DNA from: Pseudomonas pudica
GTDB taxonomy: Bacteria > Pseudomonadota > Gammaproteobacteria > Pseudomonadales > Pseudomonadaceae
DNA: 64,000 bases
Direction of reading: 5' to 3'
Assembly: GCF_015680405.1 (NCBI RefSeq)
Contig: NZ_JADLJS010000024.1
Span: 1 to 64,000 of the forward strand
Below, in pieces: positions 1 through 8,057 of the stretch (the stretch's first letter is position 1; each line of letters opens with the position of its first letter). The notes beneath the pieces were generated by a model. That model ran no database searches. It was given only the letters and a program-made list of their open reading frames with translations, and was not told the DNA's origin. Position numbers and translations under genes: made by a program.

Positions 1-80
1 CCCACAGGTACTGCAGGACTTGAAGTCGATGCGGCCGGTGTGGGAGCTGGCTTGCCGGCGATGGGGCGCGCAGCGGCCCC
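1..80. repeat. P. putida-type REP pair, cut by window edge
   Basis: The window opens inside one arm (CCCACAGG at 1-8). The inverse arm follows at 39-80, containing GTGGGAGCTGGCTTGCCGGC. The same palindrome family recurs at 7901, 43345 and 45613. It lies just beyond the 3' end of mltD, the usual place for REP elements. Confidence 0.75.
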
Positions 81-88
81 GCACTACA

Positions 89-1519
89 TCAATGCGAGAG
101 GTAGACGGTGAGGGTCTGGCCTGGCTTCAGGGCATGGCCGCTGCGCGGGTTCCAGCGTTTGAGGTGCTTCATTTCCACGTTGAAGCGCTTGGCCACCAGG
201 TACAGCGAATCGCCCTTGCGTACCTTGTACTGCGTGGAGCGCTGCCCGGAGGCGGCTACCCGATTGCCGGCGGCGCTCGGCGCGCTGCCACCGCGCAGGG
301 CCAGGACCTGGCCAGCGCGAACGCTGTTTCCGGAGAGGCGGTTCCAGCGCTTGATGTCCTTGACCGAAACGCGGTTGGCCTTGGCGATTGAGCCCAGATT
401 GTCGCCGCGCTTGACCCGGTAGCTGCGTGCCGCCACCGGGGCCTTGCCTTCGGCCACCGCGCGGGCGAACACGGCCTTGTTCGGCTGCAGGCTGACCAGT
501 TGCTCAGGCTTGAGGTTGGACAGGCTGTCGCTTAGCAGCTGTGCCTTGGCGGTGGGTACCAGCAGCTGCTGCGGGCCATCCACGGTCATGCGCTTCTTGA
601 ATGCCGGGTTGAGCTGGATCAGCTCGTCTTCGTCGATGTTGGCGAAGGCCGCTACCCGCGACAGGTCGAGGCGGTCGTTGATGGCCACCGCCTCGAAGTA
701 GGGTTCGTTGGCGATCGGGTTCAGGTTCACGCCATAGGCTTCGGGCGTGAGTACCACCTGCGACAGGGCCAGCAGCTTGGGCACGTAGTCACGGGTTTCC
801 TGCGGCAGCGGCAGGTTCCAGTAGTCGGTGGGCAGGCCGAGCCGTTCGTTGCGCTCGATGGCGCGGCTGACCGTGCCTTCGCCGGCGTTGTAGGCAGCCA
901 GGGCCAGCAGCCAGTCGCCGTTGAACATGTCGTGCAGGCGGCTGAGGTAGTCCAGTGCGGCGTTGGTCGAGGCGGTCACGTCGCGACGGCCATCGTAGAA
1001 GTTGGTCTGGCGCAGGTTGAAGTGACGGCCGGTGGAGGGGATGAACTGCCACATGCCCGCGGCATGGGCGCGCGAGTAGGCCATCGGGTTGTAGGCGCTT
1101 TCGATGGCTGGCAGCAGAGCCAGCTCCAGCGGCATGTCACGTTCTTCGAGGCGCTCGACGATGTAGTGCAGGTAGAGGCTGCCACGCTCGCCGGCGCTTT
1201 CGATGAAGCTTGGGTTGCTGGCGAACCACAGGCGCTGCTGCTCGATGCGCGGGTTGACGTCGATGTTGTCCTGCAGCGCAAAGCCCTGGCGCATGCGTTC
1301 CCACACATCCTGTGGTGCCTGTTCGGCCGGCTTGACCAGCAGCGGTGAAGGCTTGTGCTTGATCCGCGCCTGGTAGTTGTGCGCGCGAACGCTATCGGAT
1401 TCGTCGAGCTGACGGGTGCTCTGGCAGCCCACCAAAGTGGCGGCCAGGGCCAGCGCACTGATTTGGGCCAGGCGCGTCAGGGCGACGGAATGAGAGGTTC
1501 TGCGGCTACGGGAAGACAT
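89..1519 (-). CDS. mltD: Membrane-bound lytic murein transglycosylase D
   Basis: This 476-residue lipoprotein should cleave the peptidoglycan glycan strand in the periplasm, forming 1,6-anhydro-muropeptides. The N-terminus is a lipoprotein signal with lipobox LVGC (Cys32). The SLT domain spans about residues 120-250, with the catalytic Glu140 in AIESAYNP and family motifs AAGMWQFIPSTG and ALAAYNAGEGTV. Two LysM repeats (about 366-409 and 430-473) bind glycan. The order signal, SLT, LysM, LysM is that of MltD. It starts at ATG 1519 and is followed upstream by gloB on the same strand after a 100-bp gap, so it probably has its own promoter or reads through from gloB. Confidence 0.95.
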   Translation of the reverse strand: MSSRSRRTSHSVALTRLAQISALALAATLVGCQSTRQLDESDSVRAHNYQARIKHKPSPLLVKPAEQAPQDVWERMRQGFALQDNIDVNPRIEQQRLWFASNPSFIESAGERGSLYLHYIVERLEERDMPLELALLPAIESAYNPMAYSRAHAAGMWQFIPSTGRHFNLRQTNFYDGRRDVTASTNAALDYLSRLHDMFNGDWLLALAAYNAGEGTVSRAIERNERLGLPTDYWNLPLPQETRDYVPKLLALSQVVLTPEAYGVNLNPIANEPYFEAVAINDRLDLSRVAAFANIDEDELIQLNPAFKKRMTVDGPQQLLVPTAKAQLLSDSLSNLKPEQLVSLQPNKAVFARAVAEGKAPVAARSYRVKRGDNLGSIAKANRVSVKDIKRWNRLSGNSVRAGQVLALRGGSAPSAAGNRVAASGQRSTQYKVRKGDSLYLVAKRFNVEMKHLKRWNPRSGHALKPGQTLTVYLSH

Positions 1520-1619
1520 CGGCTGACACAGGTTTCCGGGCGAAAAATTTCGGCGATTCTAGAAACCGCTCCGGGCCTGGTCAACCTTTGACCATCGCTT
1601 GCGATATATCTTGAGGTTA

Positions 1620-2399
1620 TCAGAAGGTGTCCTTCCAAGACCTCAAGGCAGCAAAAACAGCGACATGCGAGGGGTTTGAATGTCCCTTCCATTCGTCTGC
1701 TTTTTGTTTAACTAATGTTTCAGAGGTGCGCAGGAAGGGGTTGGTCAGGCGCTCCAGACCGATCGTTGATGGCAATGTGATGCGATTGTCGGCGCGCAAA
1801 CGGGTAACGTCCTCGAACCGCCGCTGAACGTGCATGTTGTCAGGTTCCACCGCCTTGGCGAAACGCAGGTTGCTCAGTGTGTATTCGTGGGCGCAGTACA
1901 CCTCGGTCTGCTCAGGAAGGGCTGCCAGGCGGGCGAGGGCAGGCTGCATCTGTTCGGGGGTGCCTTCGAACATGCGCCCGCAGCCGGCGGCGAACAGCGT
2001 GTCGCCACTGAACAGCACCGGCGTTGCCGGCTGGTCGCTGAACAAGGCGATATGCCCCAGGGTATGGCCGGGCACGGCCAGCACCTGGAAGGTCACGCCC
2101 AGCACGGTTACCTGGTCGCCTTCGTCCAGCGCCAGGTCACGGCAGGGAATGCGCTCGTGGGCCGGGCCGCATACCCGCGCGCCGGTCAGTTGCTTGAGCC
2201 GTTCCACGCCGCCGACGTGGTCGTTGTGGTGGTGGGTGATCAGGATGTCACTCAGTACCCAGCCAGGGTTGGCCGACAGCCAGCGTTCCACTGGGCCGGC
2301 GTCACCCGGATCGACCACCGCGCAGCGGCGTTTGGCAGTATCCTGTAACAACCAGATGTAGTTGTCGGAGAAAGCGGGGAGAGCATCGATCTGTATCAT
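1620..2399 (-). CDS. gloB: Hydroxyacylglutathione hydrolase (glyoxalase II)
   Basis: This 259-residue metallo-beta-lactamase-fold enzyme hydrolyses S-lactoylglutathione to D-lactate and glutathione, the second step of methylglyoxal detoxification in the cytosol. The binuclear metal site is complete: THHHNDH at 55-61 (His56, His58, Asp60, His61), His112 in PGHTLGH, Asp133 in FSGDTL and His171 in CAHEYT. The C-terminal helical domain with KADEWK, typical of glyoxalase II, is present. The length matches the family. It is divergent from the methyltransferase at 2485, with an 85-bp shared promoter region. Confidence 0.95.
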   Translation of the reverse strand: MIQIDALPAFSDNYIWLLQDTAKRRCAVVDPGDAGPVERWLSANPGWVLSDILITHHHNDHVGGVERLKQLTGARVCGPAHERIPCRDLALDEGDQVTVLGVTFQVLAVPGHTLGHIALFSDQPATPVLFSGDTLFAAGCGRMFEGTPEQMQPALARLAALPEQTEVYCAHEYTLSNLRFAKAVEPDNMHVQRRFEDVTRLRADNRITLPSTIGLERLTNPFLRTSETLVKQKADEWKGHSNPSHVAVFAALRSWKDTF

Positions 2400-2484
2400 G
2401 GTGCGGATCCGATTCGCCTAGCGTGGCACATGAGGGCATCTTATCCGCGATGGCGCGGTGCGAGAACCTTCGAGGGAGAGCGCA

Positions 2485-3258
2485 ATGACCGACCAAGCCT
2501 TTGCCCAGGCCGACCCGGACTGGGTCAAGCTGATCAGCCTGGCCCGTGAGTGGTTCAACGGCCCACTCGGCCAACTGATGCTCAAGGAGGAGGAAAAACT
2601 GCTGGAAGAAGAGCTCGGGCGCTTCTTCGGGGGTTACCTTGTGCACTACGGGCCCTGCGCCGAGCCGCCGCCCAGCGCGCCCCAGGTGCAGCGCAACGTG
2701 CGCCTCGGCGCGCCGCTGCCGGGGGTGGAGATCGTCTGCGAAGAGCAGGCATGGCCGCTGAGCGAGCACGCCGCCGACGTGGTGGTGCTGCAGCATGGCC
2801 TGGATTTCTGCCTTTCGCCCCACGGCCTGCTGCGCGAGGCGGCCAGCGCGGTGCGCCCTGGCGGGCACCTGCTTATCGTCGGGATCAACCCCTGGAGCAG
2901 TTGGGGCATGCGCCATTTCTTCAGCCACGGCGCCTTGCGCAAGGCCCGTTGCATCTCGCCGTCGCGGGTAGGCGACTGGCTCAACCTGCTGGGCTTCGCG
3001 CTGGAGAAACGCCGCTTCGGGTGCTATCGTCCGCCGCTTGCCTCACCGGCCTGGCAGCAGCGCCTGGCGGGTTGGGAGCGGGTGGCCGGCGGCTGGCAGA
3101 GCTCCGGTGGCGGGGTATACCTGCTGGTAGCGCGCAAGATGGTGGTGGGGCTGCGGCCGTTGCGCCAGGAGCGTCGCGAGCCGATGGGCAAGCTGCTGCC
3201 GCTGCCACTGGCCAAGGTCAACCGCACGGCGGCCAATCCGGATACTGAAAAGCACTGA
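2485..3258 (+). CDS. SAM-dependent methyltransferase, class I
   Basis: A 257-residue protein with a class I methyltransferase core of the Methyltransf_11 type. An acidic motif region (ADVVVLQHGLDF, about residue 95) is followed by the post-motif segment LREAASAVRPGGHLLIVGINP near 120-140. The ATG at 2485 has GGGAGAG just upstream and is preferred over an in-frame GTG at 2458. It lies 13 bp before rnhA and is divergent from gloB, an arrangement I recall as common in pseudomonads. The substrate cannot be read from the sequence. Its basic C-terminus (RQERREPMGK) may contact nucleic acid or membrane, but this is speculation. Confidence 0.8.
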   Translation: MTDQAFAQADPDWVKLISLAREWFNGPLGQLMLKEEEKLLEEELGRFFGGYLVHYGPCAEPPPSAPQVQRNVRLGAPLPGVEIVCEEQAWPLSEHAADVVVLQHGLDFCLSPHGLLREAASAVRPGGHLLIVGINPWSSWGMRHFFSHGALRKARCISPSRVGDWLNLLGFALEKRRFGCYRPPLASPAWQQRLAGWERVAGGWQSSGGGVYLLVARKMVVGLRPLRQERREPMGKLLPLPLAKVNRTAANPDTEKH

Positions 3259-3271
3259 ACATGAGTGGTAC

Positions 3272-3718
3272 ATGAGCGAAAGCGTCGAGATGTTTACCGA
3301 TGGTGCCTGCAAGGGCAACCCTGGCCCTGGCGGCTGGGGCGTCCTTATGATCTACAAGGGCGTCGAGAAGGAACTGTGGGGCGGCGAACGCGAAACCACC
3401 AACAACCGCATGGAGCTGATGGCCGCGATCCAGGGCTTGATGGCGCTGAAACGCGAATGCGAAGTGGTGCTGACCACCGACTCGCAGTACGTGATGAAGG
3501 GCATCAACGAATGGATGACCAACTGGAAGAAGCGCGGCTGGAAAACCGCGGCCAAGGAGCCGGTGAAGAATGCCGACCTGTGGCAGCAGCTGGATGAGCA
3601 GGTCAACCGCCACAAGGTGACCTGGAAGTGGGTGCGCGGGCATATCGGCCACCCCGGCAACGAACGTGCCGACCAGCTGGCCAACCGTGGGGTCGATGAG
3701 GTGCGCGCCAAGCGTTGA
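3272..3718 (+). CDS. rnhA: Ribonuclease HI
   Basis: A 148-residue enzyme that removes RNA from RNA-DNA hybrids such as R-loops and Okazaki primers. All catalytic residues fall at the same numbers as in the E. coli enzyme: Asp10 (MFTDGACKGNPGPGG), Glu48 (NNRMELMA), Asp70 (TTDSQYV), His124 (RGHIGHPGN) and Asp134 (NERADQLA). The basic handle region WKKRGWKTAAKEPVKN is present. It is followed by dnaQ after about 50 bp in the same direction, the rnhA-dnaQ pair known from many gammaproteobacteria, although there the two are often divergent. Confidence 0.98.
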   Translation: MSESVEMFTDGACKGNPGPGGWGVLMIYKGVEKELWGGERETTNNRMELMAAIQGLMALKRECEVVLTTDSQYVMKGINEWMTNWKKRGWKTAAKEPVKNADLWQQLDEQVNRHKVTWKWVRGHIGHPGNERADQLANRGVDEVRAKR

Positions 3719-3769
3719 GCTGGGGTACAATTCCGGCCTTTGTAACTGATGCAAGTTGGAGCGCCCCGC

Positions 3770-4528
3770 GTGGAGCAACAGCAAGATAAACGGTTCGTCA
3801 TTCTCGATACCGAAACCACGGGTATGCCGGTTAGCGAAGGCCACCGGATCATCGAGATCGGCTGTGTCGAGGTCATCGGCCGGCGCCTGACCGGGCGGCA
3901 CTTCCACGTCTACCTGCAGCCGGACCGCGAGAGTGACGAGGGCGCCATCAACGTCCACGGCATCACCGATGCCTTCCTGGTCGGCAAGCCGCGCTTTGCT
4001 GATGTCGCCGAAGAGTTCTTCGAGTTCATCCAGGGCGCCACCCTGGTCATCCATAACGCGGCGTTCGACGTTGGCTTCATCAACAACGAATTTGCCTTGC
4101 TGGGCCAGCAGGACCGCGCGGACATTTCGCAGCACTGCACCATCCTCGACACCCTGCTGCTGGCGCGCGCGCGCCACCCGGGGCAGCGCAACAGCCTGGA
4201 TGCGCTGTGCAAACGCTACGACATCGACAACTCGGGCCGTGAACTGCACGGCGCATTGCTCGACTCGGAACTGTTGGCTGACGTCTACCTGGCAATGACC
4301 GGTGGCCAGACCAGCCTGTCGCTGGCCGGGCATGGGGCAGAGGCCGGGGATGAAGGGGCGGGTGCTGGTGGCAGCGAGATTCGCCGTATTACCGGGCGTG
4401 TGCCCGGGAGGGTGATCATGGCCAGTGCCGAGGAGCTGGAGGCGCATGCCGAGCGCCTGGCGGCCATTGCCAAGTCGGCGGGTGGGCCATCCATGTGGCA
4501 GGCTCTGACCGAGACACCTGCAGGCTAA
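3770..4528 (+). CDS. dnaQ: DNA polymerase III epsilon subunit (3'-5' proofreading exonuclease)
   Basis: The proofreading subunit of the replicative polymerase, about 252 residues. It is a DEDDh exonuclease: ExoI ILDTETTG (Asp13, Glu15), ExoII HNAAFDVGFINNE, ExoIII with HGALLDSELLADVY. After the nuclease domain the segment QTSLSL matches the beta-clamp-binding motif, and the low-complexity tail should bind the alpha subunit. GTG 3770 is chosen because GGAG sits 8 bp upstream; an in-frame ATG at 3749 lacks a ribosome site. It follows rnhA, and a REP pair lies just after the stop. Confidence 0.95.
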   Translation: MEQQQDKRFVILDTETTGMPVSEGHRIIEIGCVEVIGRRLTGRHFHVYLQPDRESDEGAINVHGITDAFLVGKPRFADVAEEFFEFIQGATLVIHNAAFDVGFINNEFALLGQQDRADISQHCTILDTLLLARARHPGQRNSLDALCKRYDIDNSGRELHGALLDSELLADVYLAMTGGQTSLSLAGHGAEAGDEGAGAGGSEIRRITGRVPGRVIMASAEELEAHAERLAAIAKSAGGPSMWQALTETPAG

Positions 4529-4545
4529 TCTTTCGCCTGCTCCGG

Positions 4546-4635
4546 CCACTTCGCGGGCTCGCCCGCTCCCACAGGTATTGCACAGGCCTTGAGCCTGTTG
4601 GGAATCCTGTGGGAGCGGGCAAGCCCGCGAAGAGG
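4546..4635. repeat. REP inverted pair after dnaQ
   Basis: Two about 30-bp arms in inverted orientation (4546-4575 and 4606-4635), core GCGGGCTTGCCCGC type with flank CTCCCACAGG. The left arm has small mismatches. It sits between dnaQ and the decarboxylase gene and could act as a processing or terminator hairpin. Confidence 0.9.
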
Positions 4636-4702
4636 CAGGTCCTGACCACACAGGTTCTACTACCCTGAACTGGACGCCATGTCCTTCGGAGGTAGCCACC
4701 TG

Positions 4703-6952
4703 ATGTACAAGGACCTCAAGTTCCCCATCCTCATCGTGCACCGCGCCATCAAGGCCGACAGCGTTGCTGGCGAGCGTGTGCGGGGCATCGCCGAGGAACT
4801 GCGCCAGGACGGCTTTGCCATCCTCGCCGCCGCCGACCATGCCGAGGCCTGCCTGGTCGCCGCCACCCACCATGGCCTGGCCTGCATGCTGATTGCCGCC
4901 GAGGGCGTCGGCGAGAATACCCACCTGCTGCAGAACATGGCCGAGCTCATCCGCCTGGCCCGCCTGCGTGCCCCCAACCTGCCGATTTTCGCCCTGGGCG
5001 AACAGGTAACCCTGGAGAACGCCCCTGCCGAAGCCATGAGTGAGCTCAACCAGCTGCGCGGCATTCTTTACCTGTTCGAAGACACCGTACCGTTTCTCGC
5101 TCGCCAGGTGGCGCGTGCCGCACATATCTACCTCGACGGCCTGCTGCCGCCGTTCTTCAAGGCCCTGGTGCAGCACACCGCGCAGTCCAACTATTCCTGG
5201 CACACCCCGGGCCACGGTGGCGGCGTGGCCTATCGCAAAAGCCCGGTGGGCCAGGCCTTTCACCAGTTCTTCGGGGAAAACACCCTGCGCTCGGACTTGT
5301 CCGTTTCCGTGCCGGAGCTGGGCTCGCTGCTCGATCACACCGGCCCCTTGGCCGAAGCCGAAGCCAGGGCCGCGCGCAACTTTGGCGCCGACCACACCTT
5401 CTTCGTGATCAATGGCACCTCCACGGCCAACAAGATCGTCTGGCACGCCATGGTTGGCCGCGACGACCTGGTGCTGGTGGACCGCAACTGCCACAAGTCG
5501 GTGGTGCACGCGATCATCATGACCGGTGCCATTCCCCTCTATCTTTGCCCGGAGCGCAACGAGCTCGGCATCATCGGCCCGATCCCGCTCAGCGAGTTCA
5601 GCGCCGAGGCAATCCAGGCGAAGATCCAGGCCAACCCTCTCGCCCGTGATCGCGGGCAGCGCATCAAGCTGGCGGTGGTGACAAACTCCACCTACGACGG
5701 CCTGTGCTACCACGCCGGGCTGATCAAGCAGACCCTGGGGGCCAGTGTCGAGGTGCTGCACTTCGACGAGGCCTGGTTCGCCTATGCAGCCTTCCACGAC
5801 TTCTTCACCGGGCGCCATGCCATGGGCACGGCCTGCGCGGCAGACAGCCCGCTGGTGTTCAGCACCCATTCCACCCACAAGCTGTTGGCCGCGTTCAGCC
5901 AGGCCTCGATGATTCATGTGCAGGACGGGGCCAGGCGCCAGTTGGACCGTGACCGCTTCAACGAAGCGTTCATGATGCACATCTCGACCTCGCCGCAGTA
6001 CAGCATCCTCGCTTCGCTGGACGTGGCCTCGACCATGATGGAAGGGCCGGCCGGGCGTTCGCTGCTGCAAGAAATGTTCGACGAGGCGCTGAGCTTTCGC
6101 CGTGCCCTGGCCAACCTGCGCGAGCACATCGCCGCGGACGACTGGTGGTTCAGCATCTGGCAGCCGCCGAGCGCCGAAGGCATCCACCGCCTGGCCGCGC
6201 AGGACTGGCTGCTGCAGCCGGGGGCGGAGTGGCATGGCTTTGGCGAAGTGGCGGACGACTATGTGCTGCTCGACCCTTTGAAGGTGACCCTGGTAATGCC
6301 GGGCCTGAGCGCGGGCGGTGCGCTGGGGGAGCATGGCATCCCGGCGGCGGTGGTCAGCAAGTTCCTCTGGGAGCGGGGGCTGGTGGTGGAGAAAACCGGC
6401 CTGTACAGCTTTCTGGTGCTGTTCTCCATGGGCATCACCAAGGGCAAATGGAGCACCTTGCTTACCGAATTGCTGGAGTTCAAGCGCCACTATGACGGCA
6501 ATACCGCCCTGAGCGACTGCCTGCCGAGCGTGGTGGCGGCCGATGCCTCACGCTACTTGGGCATGGGCCTGCGCGACCTGTGCGACCAGTTGCATGGCTG
6601 CTACCGCGCCAATGCCACGGCCAAGCAGCTGAAGCGGCTGTTCACGCGCTTGCCAGAGGTGGCCGTGAGCCCGGCCCGGGCCTATGACCAGATGGTGCGC
6701 GGTGAGGTGGAGGCGGTGCCGATCGAGGCGCTGCTGGGGCGGGTGGCGGCGGTTATGCTGGTGCCGTACCCACCTGGTATTCCGTTGATCATGCCAGGGG
6801 AGCGGTTCACCGAGGCGACCCGCTCGATAATCGATTACCTGGCCTTTGCCCGGGCGTTCAACCAAGGCTTCCCTGGTTTCGTCGCCGACGTGCACGGCCT
6901 GCAGAACGAAAGCGGCTGCTACACGGTGGATTGCATCAAGGAATGCGAATGA
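4703..6952 (+). CDS. ldcC: Lysine/ornithine/arginine decarboxylase, LdcA/LdcC type
   Basis: A 749-residue PLP-dependent fold-type-I decarboxylase, by family most likely making cadaverine from lysine with CO2 release. It has an N-terminal response-regulator-like wing domain (about 1-130, from MYKDLKFPILIVHR), the large PLP domain with the Schiff-base Lys393 in STHSTHKLL, and the C-terminal Orn/Lys/Arg decarboxylase domain. The start at 4703 is supported by GGAGG 10 bp upstream and matches the N-terminus I recall for P. aeruginosa LdcA. An upstream in-frame ATG at 4679 lies before that ribosome site. The 3' end overlaps a convergent small gene by 17 bp. Specificity for lysine over ornithine or arginine is inferred, not read. 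Confidence 0.9.
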   Translation: MYKDLKFPILIVHRAIKADSVAGERVRGIAEELRQDGFAILAAADHAEACLVAATHHGLACMLIAAEGVGENTHLLQNMAELIRLARLRAPNLPIFALGEQVTLENAPAEAMSELNQLRGILYLFEDTVPFLARQVARAAHIYLDGLLPPFFKALVQHTAQSNYSWHTPGHGGGVAYRKSPVGQAFHQFFGENTLRSDLSVSVPELGSLLDHTGPLAEAEARAARNFGADHTFFVINGTSTANKIVWHAMVGRDDLVLVDRNCHKSVVHAIIMTGAIPLYLCPERNELGIIGPIPLSEFSAEAIQAKIQANPLARDRGQRIKLAVVTNSTYDGLCYHAGLIKQTLGASVEVLHFDEAWFAYAAFHDFFTGRHAMGTACAADSPLVFSTHSTHKLLAAFSQASMIHVQDGARRQLDRDRFNEAFMMHISTSPQYSILASLDVASTMMEGPAGRSLLQEMFDEALSFRRALANLREHIAADDWWFSIWQPPSAEGIHRLAAQDWLLQPGAEWHGFGEVADDYVLLDPLKVTLVMPGLSAGGALGEHGIPAAVVSKFLWERGLVVEKTGLYSFLVLFSMGITKGKWSTLLTELLEFKRHYDGNTALSDCLPSVVAADASRYLGMGLRDLCDQLHGCYRANATAKQLKRLFTRLPEVAVSPARAYDQMVRGEVEAVPIEALLGRVAAVMLVPYPPGIPLIMPGERFTEATRSIIDYLAFARAFNQGFPGFVADVHGLQNESGCYTVDCIKECE

Positions 6953-7154
6953 TCTCGACGCCGCTGCGCGCCAGTTCGAAGCGGTTTTCACCCAGGTGGT
7001 TGACCTTGTCGCCGATGGCCAGGCGATAGGTGGTGATGGGGGCGCCCAGCGTGCTGCCGTCGGTTTGCAGGGTCGACTCCTGGAACTCGTGCACGGGGTA
7101 GATGCGGCCTTCGGCGTCACGGGCGTGGAATTGGCCGACCATTACTGCTGCCAT
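6936..7154 (-). CDS. Conserved small hypothetical protein (72 aa)
   Basis: A 72-residue protein starting MAAVMVGQFHARD with the pattern DAEGRIYPVHEFQ...YRLAIGDKVNHLGENRFEL, which reads like a small beta-rich domain. AGAGG lies upstream of ATG 7154; a second in-frame ATG lies four codons on. Its 3' end overlaps the 3' end of ldcC by 17 bp in convergent orientation. I do not recognise a function. The high GC, good ribosome site and coherent composition support a real gene. Confidence 0.75.
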   Translation of the reverse strand: MAAVMVGQFHARDAEGRIYPVHEFQESTLQTDGSTLGAPITTYRLAIGDKVNHLGENRFELARSGVEIIRIP

Positions 7155-7311
7155 TTGGGTGGAAACCTCTGAATTACGTGAGAAATGTCTGCAGGCATAG
7201 ACCGTGCAACAGCGTCGGAAGTTTTCGCCCCGCGGAAAAAAAACCAAAGCGCCGAGGAACGGTCATCTATAACTACAACGTCTCTTTACCCAGCAGAGGT
7301 TGGAAATTGCC

Positions 7312-7869
7312 ATGAGCCAGGTGTATTCGGTAGCAGTGGTCGTCGGTAGCTTGCGCAAGGAGTCCTACAACCGCAAGGTCGCCCGCGCACTCTCAGAGCT
7401 GGCGCCGTCCAGCCTTGCCCTGAAGATCGTCGAGATTGGCGATTTGCCGTTGTACAACGAGGATATCGAGGCCGACGCGCCGGACGCGTGGAAGCGTTTT
7501 CGCGACGAGATCCGCCGTAGCGATGCGGTGCTGTTCGTTACCCCGGAGTACAACCGCTCGGTGCCTGGCGGCCTGAAGAATGCCATCGATGTGGGCTCGC
7601 GGCCCTACGGGCAAAGCGCCTGGAGTGGCAAGCCGACGGCGGTGGTCAGTGTGTCGCCGGGGGCCATTGGTGGCTTTGGCGCCAACCATGCCGTGCGCCA
7701 GTCGCTGGTGTTTCTGGACATGCCGTGCATGCAGATGCCCGAGGCCTACATCGGTGGCGCGGCTAGTCTGTTCGACGATGCGGGCAAGCTCAGTGACAAG
7801 ACTCGGCCGTTCTTGCAGGCGTTTATCGACAAGTTCGCTTCCTGGGTGAAGTTGAACAGGGCGGTTTGA
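7312..7869 (+). CDS. chrR: NAD(P)H-dependent FMN reductase / chromate and quinone reductase
   Basis: A 185-residue flavodoxin-like flavoprotein. The FMN phosphate loop is GSLRKESYNRKVA (about 11-23), the isoalloxazine-binding PEYNRSVPGGLKNAIDVGSRP motif is near 80-105, and GAIGGFGANHAVRQ follows. The sequence closely matches my memory of P. putida ChrR, a dimeric or tetrameric quinone reductase that also reduces Cr(VI) and protects against oxidative stress. ATG 7312 follows a weak GGA-containing ribosome site; a TTG at 7300 is also in frame. It is divergent from the 72-residue gene, with a short AT-rich promoter region between. Confidence 0.93.
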   Translation: MSQVYSVAVVVGSLRKESYNRKVARALSELAPSSLALKIVEIGDLPLYNEDIEADAPDAWKRFRDEIRRSDAVLFVTPEYNRSVPGGLKNAIDVGSRPYGQSAWSGKPTAVVSVSPGAIGGFGANHAVRQSLVFLDMPCMQMPEAYIGGAASLFDDAGKLSDKTRPFLQAFIDKFASWVKLNRAV

Positions 7870-7900
7870 GACCTGTTCGTTCGGTGTCAGCTTTCAAAAG

Positions 7901-8050
7901 GGGCTGCTGCGCAGCCCATCGCCGGCAAGCCAGCTCCCACAGGGGCCGTGTTGGCTTAGGCAATTTGCTTCTACAGGACACTCACATGGCTTGAGTGCGA
8001 TTCGCTCGGTGTGGGAGCCGGCTTGCCGGCGATGGCCGCGCAGCGGCCCC
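7901..8050. repeat. REP inverted pair between chrR and TonB receptor
   Basis: Arms at 7901-7945 (GGGCTGCTGCGCAGCCCATC, then GCCGGCAAGCCAGCTCCCAC) and 8009-8050 (inverse: GTGGGAGCCGGCTTGCCGGC). It lies between the convergent 3' ends of chrR and the receptor gene and may terminate both. Confidence 0.88.
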
Positions 8051-8057
8051 CAGCGGA

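Noticed and set aside
3218..6490. 1090-codon open frame on the minus strand across rnhA, dnaQ and ldcC
   Set aside because: It is antisense to three clear genes, has no family pattern, and reads as low-complexity codon shadow typical of high-GC DNA.
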